A DNA stretch of 64,000 nt from Limnohabitans sp. MMS-10A-178 (GTDB taxonomy: Bacteria > Pseudomonadota > Gammaproteobacteria > Burkholderiales > Burkholderiaceae_C): assembly GCF_003063375.1 (NCBI RefSeq), contig NZ_NERY01000002.1, forward strand, positions 124,001 through 188,000. The letters run 5' to 3'. Made by a program: the position numbers and the translations under genes. The notes beneath the pieces were generated by a model that saw only the letters and a list, made by a program, of their open reading frames with translations, had not been told where the DNA came from and ran no database searches. Below are positions 8,361-17,442 of this stretch, one piece after another. Each line of letters opens with the position of its first letter. Position 1 is the stretch's first letter.

Positions 8361-9080
8361 TCAGTTGTCTGAATTGACAATTTTCAGAAGCGCTTCTCTG
8401 TCGAGAACGGTAAGGCCACCAGGCTCGATTTTGATAACTTGCTCGCGTTCCATTTGCTTGAGCTCTTGGTTGACGCGTTGTCTGGATGCGCCCAACAACT
8501 GCGCCAATTCCTCTTGCGCCAGTTGCAGGCTGATGCGAATGGCTCTGGCATCTGACAGGCTTGGAACGCCATAGCTGCGCAGCAAGTGATTGAGCTGTTT
8601 GGCCAATCGTGCCCTGAGGGGCAAAGTGTTCAAGTCTTCCACCAAGCCAAAAAGCTGGCGAATACGTCTTGCGTGCAAGCGCAACATGGCGTCGTACAAC
8701 TCGACATGGGACGCCAAAATTTTCTTGAAATCGGCTTTGGCCACGTTGAGCGTGGTGGTCTCGCCGTGCGCATACGCATCGTGCGTGCGCCTGTCGCCGT
8801 CGAATATCGATACGTCGCCAAACCAGATGCCAGGCTCGACGTAGGTGAGGGTGATCAATTTGCCCGAGACCGAGGTGGAACTGACGCGCACAGCCCCTTT
8901 GGCGCACGCAATCCACTGCTCCGGCGGCTCGCCGCGGGCTGCAATCAGTTCGCCGTCTTTGTGTCGTTTGACGTATGCGCATCTCAGAATGTCGTGTCGA
9001 AGGGATGGGGAGAGGGTAGAGAACCAACGACCTGCGTTGATGGACTCTCTTTCCTCCATCGTAAGAATGGGTTCGTCCAT
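8361..9080 (-). CDS. Crp/Fnr-family transcriptional regulator
   Basis: This is a 239-residue regulator. Residues about 18-135 form a cyclic-nucleotide-binding-like beta roll, followed by a long dimer helix and a winged helix with the recognition region QEELAQLLGASRQRVNQELKQM at about 189-210. The phosphate-binding cassette reads FGDVSIFDGDRRTHDAYA, so the Glu and Arg that hold cAMP in CRP are not cleanly conserved. Only two cysteines (33 and 59) are present, so there is no Fnr iron-sulfur cluster. The ligand is unknown. It sits between the kinase/dehydrogenase pair and the crotonase gene on the same strand, so it may control this fatty-acid-type catabolic cluster. Confidence 0.9.
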   Translation of the reverse strand: MDEPILTMEERESINAGRWFSTLSPSLRHDILRCAYVKRHKDGELIAARGEPPEQWIACAKGAVRVSSTSVSGKLITLTYVEPGIWFGDVSIFDGDRRTHDAYAHGETTTLNVAKADFKKILASHVELYDAMLRLHARRIRQLFGLVEDLNTLPLRARLAKQLNHLLRSYGVPSLSDARAIRISLQLAQEELAQLLGASRQRVNQELKQMEREQVIKIEPGGLTVLDREALLKIVNSDN

Positions 9081-9134
9081 AGTCTGTCTTTTGAGTGACT
9101 GGGTTGTAAAAAAAGTCGCTTGAGTGACCCGGTC

Positions 9135-9914
9135 TTATTCGTAGCGCGGTGTTTCTTTGTTCAAAAAGGCCGAAATTCCGATGCCAGCATTGACATGGTG
9201 CAAGTTCTTCACAAAATGATCTCGCTCCTGCGCCAGTTGGTGGTTCAAACTGCTTGCGTCTGCGTCATTGAGAAGTTCTTTGATGCTGGCAAGGGCATTG
9301 GGCGCTTTGTTGTTCAACAAACTGGCTCTGCTTAAAGCGGTACCCAAGGCTTGACCAGGCTCACACAGTAGGTTGACAACGCCCAATTGGTGGAGTCGTT
9401 CGGCGCCAATGCGCTCTCCAAACATCAACAACTCTGTGGCCAACTGGCGAGGAACACAGCGTGACAAACTCCATGTTCCACCGCCATCAGGTGACAAGGC
9501 AATGTTGCTGTAGGCCATGACAAAAATGCTGTTGCGCGCAGCCACAATCAAATCGCAAGCCAAGGCCAAGGAAAAACCTGCGCCTGCTGCTGGGCCCTCG
9601 ACGGCTGCAATCACTGGCTTTGGAAAGGTGCGAATGGCTTCGATCAAATTGTGCAGGCCTTCGATGCTTTGGGCTTGGTGCTCGGGGGGCAATTGACGGT
9701 TTTGGTTCAAACGTTGCAAATTGCCGCCGGCACTGAAGATGCCACCTTGCCCTGTGATGACCACGCTTTTGATGTCGGTGCTGCTCTCGGCCACGCTCAG
9801 TGCTTCTACACCTGCAGCATACATTTCGGGGCCAAGTGCGTTTCTGTGTTCAGGGTTGCTCAAAGTGAGAATGAGCGTGGCGCCTTCGCTGGTACTGAGC
9901 AGTTGGGCTGACAT
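9135..9914 (-). CDS. Enoyl-CoA hydratase/isomerase family protein (PaaG-like)
   Basis: This 259-residue crotonase-fold enzyme has the oxyanion-hole segment FSAGGNLQRL near residue 62 and the second region LSPDGGGTW near 143. At the two usual hydratase Glu positions I see none at the first and an Asp in SPDGGG at the second, the pattern of PaaG-type isomerases and alternative oxepin-CoA hydrolases rather than a plain hydratase. The stop of the 3-hydroxyacyl-CoA dehydrogenase gene lies four bases upstream, so they form an operon. The pair resembles paaG/paaH of phenylacetate degradation, but the ring-oxygenase paa genes are not in the window. Confidence 0.87.
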   Translation of the reverse strand: MSAQLLSTSEGATLILTLSNPEHRNALGPEMYAAGVEALSVAESSTDIKSVVITGQGGIFSAGGNLQRLNQNRQLPPEHQAQSIEGLHNLIEAIRTFPKPVIAAVEGPAAGAGFSLALACDLIVAARNSIFVMAYSNIALSPDGGGTWSLSRCVPRQLATELLMFGERIGAERLHQLGVVNLLCEPGQALGTALSRASLLNNKAPNALASIKELLNDADASSLNHQLAQERDHFVKNLHHVNAGIGISAFLNKETPRYE

Positions 9915-9917
9915 GCT

Positions 9918-11438
9918 TTAGTCCTCAGTGTGCAATAGGGACAAACCGATGGCGCCACGTCGACGCAGCCACGGGCTAGGGCGATAGCGTGGATCGCCGT
10001 AAACGGTTTGCAAATTGAACAGCACTTCAAGCACGTTGGTCGGGCCCAATTTGTCGCCCAGGGCGAGAGGGCCCACCGGGTAACCTAGGCCCAAAGTGAC
10101 AGCCACGTCGAGATCTTTGGGTGAACAAACGCCTTGTTGGCACATGTCTGATGCAATGTTCACGATGTTGGCCACCACGCGTTGGGTAATGAAGCCACCA
10201 CTGTCACGTACCACGCTCACAGCTTTGCCATCCTTGGCAAAGAGGGCGTGTGCCGCATCTCGCATGTCGGAGCGTGTAGCAGGGTTGGTGGCCAAGACTC
10301 GTCGTTTGGTTGCTGCATCGTCAAACAACATATCGATTCCAATGGTGCGAGCAGGATCAAGACGCTCTACAACAGCAACTGTTGTGACATCAAAGCCCAA
10401 GGGCGCTACCAGCGTGAGTGCATGGGGTGAGGGTGAAGCACCAGTTTCGATGGTGGCACCCAAATCCTTGAGCAGTTGTAAAAGCTCCAAACGTCTTGAT
10501 GCCCGCGGCGATACCCAAACCGGCGGAAACTCTTTGACATCGGGCACAGCTTGGTCTGGCGCCACAATGGCTTTGCCATCCAGATATTGGTAGAAGCCTT
10601 CTCCTACTTTTTTACCCACCACACCGCCTGCCAAGCGTTGAGCCGTAATGACGCTGGGACGATATCGGGGTTCTTGGTAGTACTGGTTGTAGATGGACTC
10701 CATGACAGGGTGCGACACATCTAAGGCAGTGAGGTCGAACAACTCGAAAGGGCCGAGTTTGAAACCAACCTGGTCTTTCAATATTCGGTCGATGGTGGCG
10801 AAGTCGGCAACACCTTCAGAGACGATGCGCAAGGCTTCTGTGCCATAGCCACGGCCTGCATGGTTGACGATAAAGCCTGGTGTATCGTTGGCTTGCACAG
10901 GCGTATGGCCCATTTGCTTGGCAAATTCGGTAAGCCGCACACAAACATCGGGGCTGGTTTTAAGACCAGCAATGACTTCAACCACCTTCATGAGTGGCAC
11001 GGGGTTGAAGAAGTGGTAGCCCGCAAATTGTGAAGGGCGCTTTAAAGCTGCAGCGATGGCTGTGACGGAGAGTGAAGATGTGTTGGTCACCAGCACAGTG
11101 GTTTCTTCAACCAAGTTTTCTAGCTCAATGAACAAACTTTTCTTGATATCGAGTCGCTCGACAATGGCTTCCACAATCAAATTGCATTTTTGGAGATCTT
11201 GCAATTGATTGGCGGTATGCAGTTGGGCTTTGTATTTACCAACTGTTTCAGTATCCAAGCGGCCTTTGGCGAGCAATGAATCCCAAACTTGGTGGACTGC
11301 AGCCAAAGCTTTTTGGCTAGCTTCTGCTTGGGTGTCGTAAAGAAATACTTGGCTACCTGCTTGAGCTGCAATTTGAGCGATGCCTCGGCCCATGGCCCCT
11401 GCACCAATGACAGCAACTTTTTGAAATGCAATGTTCAT
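9918..11438 (-). CDS. 3-hydroxyacyl-CoA dehydrogenase, two C-terminal domains (PaaH-like)
   Basis: This NAD-dependent beta-oxidation enzyme is 506 residues from the ATG at 11438. The Rossmann motif VAVIGAGAMGRGIAQIA lies near the N-terminus and GYHFFNPVPLMKVVEVI follows near 140. Two copies of the 3HCDH C-terminal domain follow (about 185-285 and 405-500), the layout of PaaH/PaaC-like 3-hydroxyadipyl-CoA dehydrogenases. The open frame continues 47 codons upstream into the next gene; that extension reads as unlikely protein and is left out. It is directly followed by the crotonase gene and preceded by the 2-hydroxyacid dehydrogenase gene within three bases. Confidence 0.92.
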   Translation of the reverse strand: MNIAFQKVAVIGAGAMGRGIAQIAAQAGSQVFLYDTQAEASQKALAAVHQVWDSLLAKGRLDTETVGKYKAQLHTANQLQDLQKCNLIVEAIVERLDIKKSLFIELENLVEETTVLVTNTSSLSVTAIAAALKRPSQFAGYHFFNPVPLMKVVEVIAGLKTSPDVCVRLTEFAKQMGHTPVQANDTPGFIVNHAGRGYGTEALRIVSEGVADFATIDRILKDQVGFKLGPFELFDLTALDVSHPVMESIYNQYYQEPRYRPSVITAQRLAGGVVGKKVGEGFYQYLDGKAIVAPDQAVPDVKEFPPVWVSPRASRRLELLQLLKDLGATIETGASPSPHALTLVAPLGFDVTTVAVVERLDPARTIGIDMLFDDAATKRRVLATNPATRSDMRDAAHALFAKDGKAVSVVRDSGGFITQRVVANIVNIASDMCQQGVCSPKDLDVAVTLGLGYPVGPLALGDKLGPTNVLEVLFNLQTVYGDPRYRPSPWLRRRGAIGLSLLHTED

Positions 11439-11440
11439 TT

Positions 11441-12448
11441 TTAGCGCCTTACTTGCAATGCACCCGGATTGACAATGTTGGTGGGGGTTCCCTTGATGAA
11501 ATTGACCACGTTGTCGAAGGCAGCACCAAAATACAGCTCGTAGCTGTCTTTCTCGACATACCCAATGTGGGGTGTGCAAATGCAGTTTTCTAGACGCAGC
11601 AAGGCATGGCCTTGCAAGATGGGCTCATGTTCAAATACATCGATGGCTGCCAAGCCGGGTCTGCCGCGATTCAATGCGCTAATGAGTGCATCGGGTTCTA
11701 TCAACTCAGCCCTAGAAGTGTTGACAATCATGGCGCTTGTTTTCATGCGCATCAAGTCTTCTAATTTCACGATACCTCGGGTGCTGTCGTTGAGTCTGAT
11801 GTGAAGGGAGATGACGTCGCACTGCTCAAAAAAAGCATCGCGTGAGCTTGCTGGAATGAAACCATCTTTCACAGCTTTTTCGCGTGAAGATTCGCTACCC
11901 CAAACCACCACTTGCATGCCAAATGCTTTGGCATAGCCTGCAACCAGTTGGCCAATTTTGCCGTAACCCCAAATTCCAAATGTTCGGCCACGCAGCACGG
12001 TTCCTAGACCAAAATTGGCTGGCATAGAGGCAGACTTCAAGCCAGATTGTTGCCAAGCGCCGTGTTTAAGATTGCCAATGTACTGGGGTATGCGGCGGGC
12101 AGCGGCCATGACCAATGCCCAAGTCAATTCTGCAGGCGCATAGGGGGAGCCAGTGCCCTGAGCCACAGCGATGCCTCTTTCAGAACAGGCTTCTAAGTCG
12201 ATGTGGGAGCCAGCACCACCTGTTTGGGAGATGAGTTTGAGGCGCGGTAGCTTTTCGAGCAACTGCCTGTTGAGGTGAGTTCGTTCGCGAACGAGAACCA
12301 AGATATCTGCATCTTTGAGACGAACAGACAACTGACCCAAGCCTTTAACGGTGTTGGTGTAGACCTTTGCGTTGTAGGCGTCGAGTTTGGCGGCGCAGTC
12401 TAGTTTTCGGACGACATCTTGGTAGTCGTCAAGGATCACAATGTTCAT
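11441..12448 (-). CDS. D-2-hydroxyacid dehydrogenase family protein
   Basis: This 335-residue NAD(P)-binding oxidoreductase belongs to the phosphoglycerate-dehydrogenase superfamily. The nucleotide-binding motif FGIWGYGKIGQLVAGYA lies near residue 146, and the catalytic Arg (VNTSRAELI), Glu (FEHEP) and His (CTPHIGYV) are all present. The start at 12448 (MNIVILDDYQD) matches the family; an ATG 33 bases upstream has no better ribosome site. The substrate is not evident. It is the first gene of the three-gene stretch with the hydroxyacyl-CoA dehydrogenase and the crotonase. Confidence 0.9.
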   Translation of the reverse strand: MNIVILDDYQDVVRKLDCAAKLDAYNAKVYTNTVKGLGQLSVRLKDADILVLVRERTHLNRQLLEKLPRLKLISQTGGAGSHIDLEACSERGIAVAQGTGSPYAPAELTWALVMAAARRIPQYIGNLKHGAWQQSGLKSASMPANFGLGTVLRGRTFGIWGYGKIGQLVAGYAKAFGMQVVVWGSESSREKAVKDGFIPASSRDAFFEQCDVISLHIRLNDSTRGIVKLEDLMRMKTSAMIVNTSRAELIEPDALISALNRGRPGLAAIDVFEHEPILQGHALLRLENCICTPHIGYVEKDSYELYFGAAFDNVVNFIKGTPTNIVNPGALQVRR

Positions 12449-12536
12449 AGGCACTATTGTGCCTTGCCCAAAGGCTTTCATTGGGGGTGAAGGTGAAATT
12501 TAGGCCCCCATGAGAGCTCAGTTTAGTGATCTTAGT

Positions 12537-12833
12537 TTAGTGATGCAAGGGCGCTTTGTTTTGGGCTTCGAGAGCGACCAAGCGGTCGAGCTCGGCGCAG
12601 ACATCGGCCATGCGACCTGAAATGACCATGCGGCCGGCACAATTGGGAGCCTCGCCGTGCTCAGCCACTCGAAGAACGCGCAGTGCCAACTGTTTGGACA
12701 GCCTGCTTTCTTGGGCTGAATTGGCTCCAAGGTGTATTGCCTGAGCGGGATGTTGCTCGAGATGGGCTGCGGCACTCATGAATTTTTGGATGCCGTTGTA
12801 AATGCTGGAAATACCAAAGAGAGCGAATGTCAT
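12537..12833 (-). CDS. Small protein of unknown function, likely co-transcribed with lexA
   Basis: I do not recognise this 98-residue protein. It starts at an ATG preceded by AAAGGATC and begins 24 bp after the lexA stop on the same strand, so one lexA transcript probably covers it. The N-terminus MTFALFGISSIYNGIQKF is mildly hydrophobic and could be amphipathic. The middle is Ala/Gln/Leu-rich helix, and the C-terminal half holds CAGRMVISGRMADVCAELDRL with two cysteines. There is no signal peptide and no clear membrane span. Codon use resembles the neighbours. Being downstream of lexA makes SOS control plausible; the function is unknown. Confidence 0.65.
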   Translation of the reverse strand: MTFALFGISSIYNGIQKFMSAAAHLEQHPAQAIHLGANSAQESRLSKQLALRVLRVAEHGEAPNCAGRMVISGRMADVCAELDRLVALEAQNKAPLHH

Positions 12834-12857
12834 GTTGATCCTTTAATGTGGGCTTGC

Positions 12858-13529
12858 TTACATCAAGAGCGTGTTGCGAATGAGGCCAACGGCCAAACCT
12901 TCGATGTCGAAGGGCTCGCCAGGGTTGACCAAAATGATGGGGTAATCTGGGTTTTCGGGCAAAAGCTCGATACGGTCTGCTTGGCGGCGCAGGCGCTTAA
13001 CGGTTACTTCCTCGCCAAGGCGCGCAACCACAATTTGGCCATTGCGAACTTCTTTGGTGGCTTTGACGGCTAGCAGGTCGCCGTCCATGATGCCTGCGTC
13101 GCGCATGGACATGCCTCGCACTCTGAGCAGATAGTCGGGTTGCTCTTGAAACAAGTGGCTTTCGACATGGTAGGTTCGATCGACGTGTTCTTGGGCCAGA
13201 ATAGGGGAACCTGCTGCAACTCGGCCGATGAGTGGCAATGCCAGTTGGGCAAAACCAGGCAAGGGGAGGCTGAAAAGGTCGCTGGAGTTGCGCAGGTTGT
13301 CGCGGGAAGAACCTTTGAGGCGGATACCCCGGGAAGTGCCACTGACCAGATCGATAGCACCTTTTCGGGCCAAGGCCTGAAGGTGTTCTTCTGCGGCGTT
13401 GGCTGATTTGAAGCCCAATACTTGAGCTATTTCAGCTCGGGTAGGGGGGGCTCCCGTTTCGGCAATGGTTTTTTGGATGAGTTCCAAAATTTCTTGCTGC
13501 CGCGCCGTGAGCTTGGGTTGATCGATCAT
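12858..13529 (-). CDS. lexA: LexA repressor, SOS response
   Basis: This 223-residue repressor controls DNA-damage genes and autocleaves when stimulated by RecA. The N-terminal winged helix includes [22 protein letters not shown]. The cleavage site is Ala106-Gly107 in GRVAAGSPI, the catalytic serine is Ser141 in RGMSMRDAG and the lysine Lys178 in EEVTVKRL. It is about 20 residues longer than the E. coli protein because of a linker insert near residues 72-98, which I recall as common in betaproteobacteria. Two LexA boxes lie 62-96 bp upstream of the start, showing autoregulation. Confidence 0.98.
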   Translation of the reverse strand: MIDQPKLTARQQEILELIQKTIAETGAPPTRAEIAQVLGFKSANAAEEHLQALARKGAIDLVSGTSRGIRLKGSSRDNLRNSSDLFSLPLPGFAQLALPLIGRVAAGSPILAQEHVDRTYHVESHLFQEQPDYLLRVRGMSMRDAGIMDGDLLAVKATKEVRNGQIVVARLGEEVTVKRLRRQADRIELLPENPDYPIILVNPGEPFDIEGLAVGLIRNTLLM

Positions 13530-13590
13530 GATGCACTCCTTGTGAGCTGTCTGTTTGGAAGAATGAACTTATGTTGGCAACTGCAATTCA

Positions 13591-13625
13591 CTGTTTTCTT
13601 ATCCAGTAACTGTATTTTTAACCAG
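13591..13625. promoter_or_regulatory. Two tandem LexA boxes (CTG-N10-CAG)
   Basis: Box 1 at 13591-13606 is CTGTTTTCTTATCCAG and box 2 at 13610-13625 is CTGTATTTTTAACCAG. Both are exact CTG-N10-CAG, with AT-rich centres, separated by three bases. They stand between divergent lexA and the asparaginase gene. Tandem boxes before lexA are the classic autoregulatory layout. Box 2 ends 11 bp before the asparaginase ATG, so LexA could also repress that gene. Confidence 0.9.
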
Positions 13626-13636
13626 TCTTTTTAGAA

Positions 13637-14617
13637 ATGCAAGCAAAAAATCAAAAAATTGTTGTTTTAGGCACAGGTGGCACCATAGCGGGGGTGTCTG
13701 CCTCTGCGAATGAAGGGCTTGCCTACAAGGCCGCCCAACGCGGCATTGACGATTTGTTAGAAGTGGCGCTCGGCCATCAAAAGCATTGGCCAGAGGCCTT
13801 GTCTGATTACCAATTTGACTCTGAACAAGTGGCTCAGCTTGACAGCAAGGACATGGACTTTGAGACTTGGATGCATTTGGCGCAACGCTGTGAGCATTGG
13901 TTGTCGCAAAGCAATGTGGCGGGTCTTGTCATTACCCACGGCACAGATACGCTTGAAGAAACAGCTTACTTTTTGTCCCATGTGTTGAGCACTGCCAAGC
14001 CCATCGTGCTGACGTGTGCCATGCGCCCCGCCAACTTCAAGGATGCAGACGGGCCTCAAAACTTGAGAGATGCCATGTTGCTTGCAGCCACCACCCATGA
14101 GTTGGGTGTTTGCTTGGTGGCTGCAGGTGAAATTCACCACAGTCAATATGTTCAAAAAGTCCACCCTACTCGGTTGAACGCTTTTGACTCTGGTGAAACA
14201 GGTATGGCGGGGAGAGTTCACAATGACCGGGTTGAATGGCTGGAGTCATTCAATTCACCCAAGATGACAGACAAATTGAGAGTCTCTCAATTGCCACCTG
14301 CAAGCAAATGGCCCTGGGTTGAAATTGTGATGAACCACGTGAATGCTTCAGCACTGCACATTGAGGCCTTGGTTCAGGCAGGGGTCAAGGGGCTGGTTGT
14401 GGCCGGAACAGGCAACGGTTCAATGAGCACCAAACTCAAGCAGAGTTTGGTGCTCGCGCAAAAAGCAGGCGTACAGATTCGCTTAAGCACTCGTTGCAAT
14501 CAGGGCTCTGTGATACCTACTGAAAGCCATATTTTTGATGCCACGAGCGGTTTAAGCCCAGTGAAAACAAGAGTGGCCTTGATGCTGGACATGATGTCGC
14601 AGCTTCAAAGCCACTGA
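13637..14617 (+). CDS. L-asparaginase, cytosolic form
   Basis: This 326-residue enzyme hydrolyses asparagine to aspartate and ammonia. The first active-site motif GTGGTIAG carries nucleophile Thr16 and the second, THGTDTLEET near residue 96, supplies the Thr-Asp pair. No signal peptide precedes the first motif, so it should be cytoplasmic although the sequence resembles type II enzymes. Only 11 bases separate the ATG from the nearer LexA box and I see no Shine-Dalgarno, so the mRNA may have a very short leader. Glutaminase side activity is common in this family. Confidence 0.92.
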   Translation: MQAKNQKIVVLGTGGTIAGVSASANEGLAYKAAQRGIDDLLEVALGHQKHWPEALSDYQFDSEQVAQLDSKDMDFETWMHLAQRCEHWLSQSNVAGLVITHGTDTLEETAYFLSHVLSTAKPIVLTCAMRPANFKDADGPQNLRDAMLLAATTHELGVCLVAAGEIHHSQYVQKVHPTRLNAFDSGETGMAGRVHNDRVEWLESFNSPKMTDKLRVSQLPPASKWPWVEIVMNHVNASALHIEALVQAGVKGLVVAGTGNGSMSTKLKQSLVLAQKAGVQIRLSTRCNQGSVIPTESHIFDATSGLSPVKTRVALMLDMMSQLQSH

Positions 14618-14654
14618 TTGCATTTAGTCTGAAAACGGCGATTAGCGTATTGGC

Positions 14655-15335
<681 letters not shown>

Positions 15336-15421
15336 TTAATCTTTCGCCATGGCTTGGATGGCTGTCTTTGGAGAATATCACGGGAAACCTTTTTTTACCT
15401 GACTTCCACCTTCTGCCACTT

Positions 15422-16183
15422 TCAAGGTTTGAGCAAGGCACGCACTTTCTCTAAGTCTTCGGGGGTATCAACGCCGGGCCCGGGTGCATCTGGCGTGATG
15501 TGCACGGCTATTTTGTGGCCGTGCCACATGGCCCGCAATTGCTCTAATGCTTCCCCTTTTTCAATGGGGGCGGGCGTCATGCTTGGGAAACTTTGTAAAA
15601 ACCCAACGCGGTAAGCATAGATGCCTATGTGCCTGAGAGGTGCAGGTTTGGGCAAACTTTGGATACCCTGCGCAAAGCCATCGCGCCACCAAGGAATGGG
15701 GGCTCGGCTGAAATAAAGGGCCAATTGCTCTTTGTCTAAAACCACTTTCACCACATTGGAATTGGTGAATTCTGAGAGATCATGAATTTCATGGGCTGCC
15801 GTGCTCATGCTAGCGCTCGGGCGTTGTTCAAGCAAGGCAGCGACTTGGTTGATGAGCGTCGGGTTAATAAGGGGTTCGTCCCCTTGCACATTCACCACCA
15901 GGTCGTTGGGTCCAAGTTGCAGCAGCGCGCTGGCTTCAGCCAAGCGGTCACTGCCGCTTGGGTGATCATTTCGAGTGAGTAAAGCCCTAATGCCATGGGC
16001 CTGACAGACATCAACAATGTCGATGCTGTCGGCAGCGACCACCACTTGTGCAGCATGCGAAAGAGCTGCCCTTTGCGCGACCCGAACCACCATGGGCAAA
16101 CCATGGATATCTGCCAAGGGTTTGTTGGGCAGTCGGGTAGAGGCTAAGCGGGCAGGAACAATGACAGTAAAGGATTGCGTCAT
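15422..16183 (-). CDS. kdsB: 3-deoxy-manno-octulosonate cytidylyltransferase
   Basis: This enzyme activates Kdo as CMP-Kdo for the lipopolysaccharide inner core. It is 253 residues from the ATG at 16183; the eight extra codons upstream do not match the family. The N-terminus [19 protein letters not shown] is the nucleotide-binding signature, and [10 protein letters not shown] near residue 98 and RHIGIYAYR near 185 are typical. It follows the Trm112-like gene and lpxK on the same strand, a common lipid A/Kdo grouping. Confidence 0.97.
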   Translation of the reverse strand: MTQSFTVIVPARLASTRLPNKPLADIHGLPMVVRVAQRAALSHAAQVVVAADSIDIVDVCQAHGIRALLTRNDHPSGSDRLAEASALLQLGPNDLVVNVQGDEPLINPTLINQVAALLEQRPSASMSTAAHEIHDLSEFTNSNVVKVVLDKEQLALYFSRAPIPWWRDGFAQGIQSLPKPAPLRHIGIYAYRVGFLQSFPSMTPAPIEKGEALEQLRAMWHGHKIAVHITPDAPGPGVDTPEDLEKVRALLKP

Positions 16184-16235
16184 GTCTGACTTAAAAAAAT
16201 GAGTCAAAAAGAATCAAAAAGGATTCAAGAGAAAT

Positions 16236-16442
16236 CTAAACAAGGGGGGTGCGGGGTTTGAGTTGTTCTAACTCTTCATCGCTGAGTGTCCGAGCTTCGT
16301 TTTCAAGCAGGATGGGAATTCCATTTCGAATTGGGTAAGCCAACCTAGCGCTGCGCGACCAGATTTCTTGCAAGTCGCGCTGCACATCAAGAGGGCCCTT
16401 GGTGACTGGGCAAACCAAAAGTTCAAGTAATTTCGTGTCCAT
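16236..16442 (-). CDS. Trm112 family protein (YcaR-like)
   Basis: This 68-residue protein opens [18 protein letters not shown] and continues with [19 protein letters not shown], the UPF0434/Trm112 signature. It has only one cysteine, so it cannot form the four-Cys zinc site of eukaryotic Trm112, as is usual for the bacterial YcaR type. It starts three bases after the lpxK stop. The bacterial role is poorly known; a small partner or activator protein is likely. Confidence 0.95.
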   Translation of the reverse strand: MDTKLLELLVCPVTKGPLDVQRDLQEIWSRSARLAYPIRNGIPILLENEARTLSDEELEQLKPRTPLV

Positions 16443-16445
16443 GTC

Positions 16446-17432
16446 TCAATGATACCTGTGACGGCTTTGAAAAAGTTGATCAAAGGCTTTCCAAAAAGCA
16501 TCCTCGGCTTCAAAAACCAATGGAATGGCAAGTGCTTGCGGATGTCGCGCCCACAATTTGAGGGCATCTTTTTCGGTACACAAAAGTGGCATTTCGGGAT
16601 GCGCTGGATTCCAAGCGGCAAAATCATCGTGATCAGGCAGTGCGCTTGAATGTGCAATTTGGAATTGAGCGTTTTCAAGCATGGCCAAAAAAGCTTCAGG
16701 TTTGGCAATGCCCGATACCACTTCGACTCTTTGGGATTTCAAGCTTTCTGTTGGAATTTGTTGGCCTTTAGAAGTCAATGCAAAGGGGCTGAGTTCTCTG
16801 TTTGATTCAAAGCCTTCTGGCAAGGTGCGTTGATGGCTGTGCAACAACAAATCAATGGGCCGTGGCCATGGTTCTCGCAACGGACCAGCCGGTAGCAAGT
16901 GACCATTGCCCAAGCCCATGGCGTCCATCACACAAATTTCAATGTCACGTTGCAGCGCGATGTGTTGAAGTCCATCGTCACAAACCAACACACGGACCTC
17001 GGGAAAATGTTGCAGCAAATGTTGGGCGGCTTCCACACGGTTAGAGCCCACCACCACGGGTACACCGCATTTTTGAAAAATCATGAGCGGTTCATCGCCG
17101 ACCTCGCTCACCAAGCTTCCTGGCTGAACAATTTGCAGATCTGAAAGAGTTCGCCCATAGCCACGAGATACAACGCCAACTTTGTGCCCTTGGGTTTTTA
17201 ATCGCAGAGCAAGGGCCATGGTGAGGGGGGTTTTTCCGCCACCACCCGCCACCACGTTGCCCACCACGATAACCGTGGCATTGACTTGGTGCTGTTTGAA
17301 AAGGCCTAAGGCATATGCCAATTTTCGAAGTCTGATTAACAGGCTGTAAAGGAGTTCGATGGGCCACAGCAAATAGGTGATGGCACTGCGGGTACGCCAA
17401 TACTTCGGAAGATTCTGAAAGTAATTGGACAT
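16446..17432 (-). CDS. lpxK: Tetraacyldisaccharide 4'-kinase
   Basis: This inner-membrane kinase adds the 4'-phosphate to the lipid A disaccharide. It is 328 residues from the ATG at 17432, ten bases past the exbD stop; earlier in-frame codons would overlap exbD. An N-terminal hydrophobic helix (LLWPIELLYSLLI) anchors the protein. The P-loop is the LpxK variant VVAGGGGKTPLTMAL near residues 56-70, and VLVCDDGLQH at about 150 carries the catalytic acidic residues. It is part of the exbB-exbD-lpxK-Trm112-kdsB string. Confidence 0.96.
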   Translation of the reverse strand: MSNYFQNLPKYWRTRSAITYLLWPIELLYSLLIRLRKLAYALGLFKQHQVNATVIVVGNVVAGGGGKTPLTMALALRLKTQGHKVGVVSRGYGRTLSDLQIVQPGSLVSEVGDEPLMIFQKCGVPVVVGSNRVEAAQHLLQHFPEVRVLVCDDGLQHIALQRDIEICVMDAMGLGNGHLLPAGPLREPWPRPIDLLLHSHQRTLPEGFESNRELSPFALTSKGQQIPTESLKSQRVEVVSGIAKPEAFLAMLENAQFQIAHSSALPDHDDFAAWNPAHPEMPLLCTEKDALKLWARHPQALAIPLVFEAEDAFWKAFDQLFQSRHRYH

Positions 17433-17442
17433 GGTGGGTGAA

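Noticed and set aside
8308..9027. 239-codon minus-strand frame within the Crp/Fnr gene
   Set aside because: It is Arg/His/Gln-rich, has no recognisable domain, and the other frame gives a complete Crp/Fnr protein.
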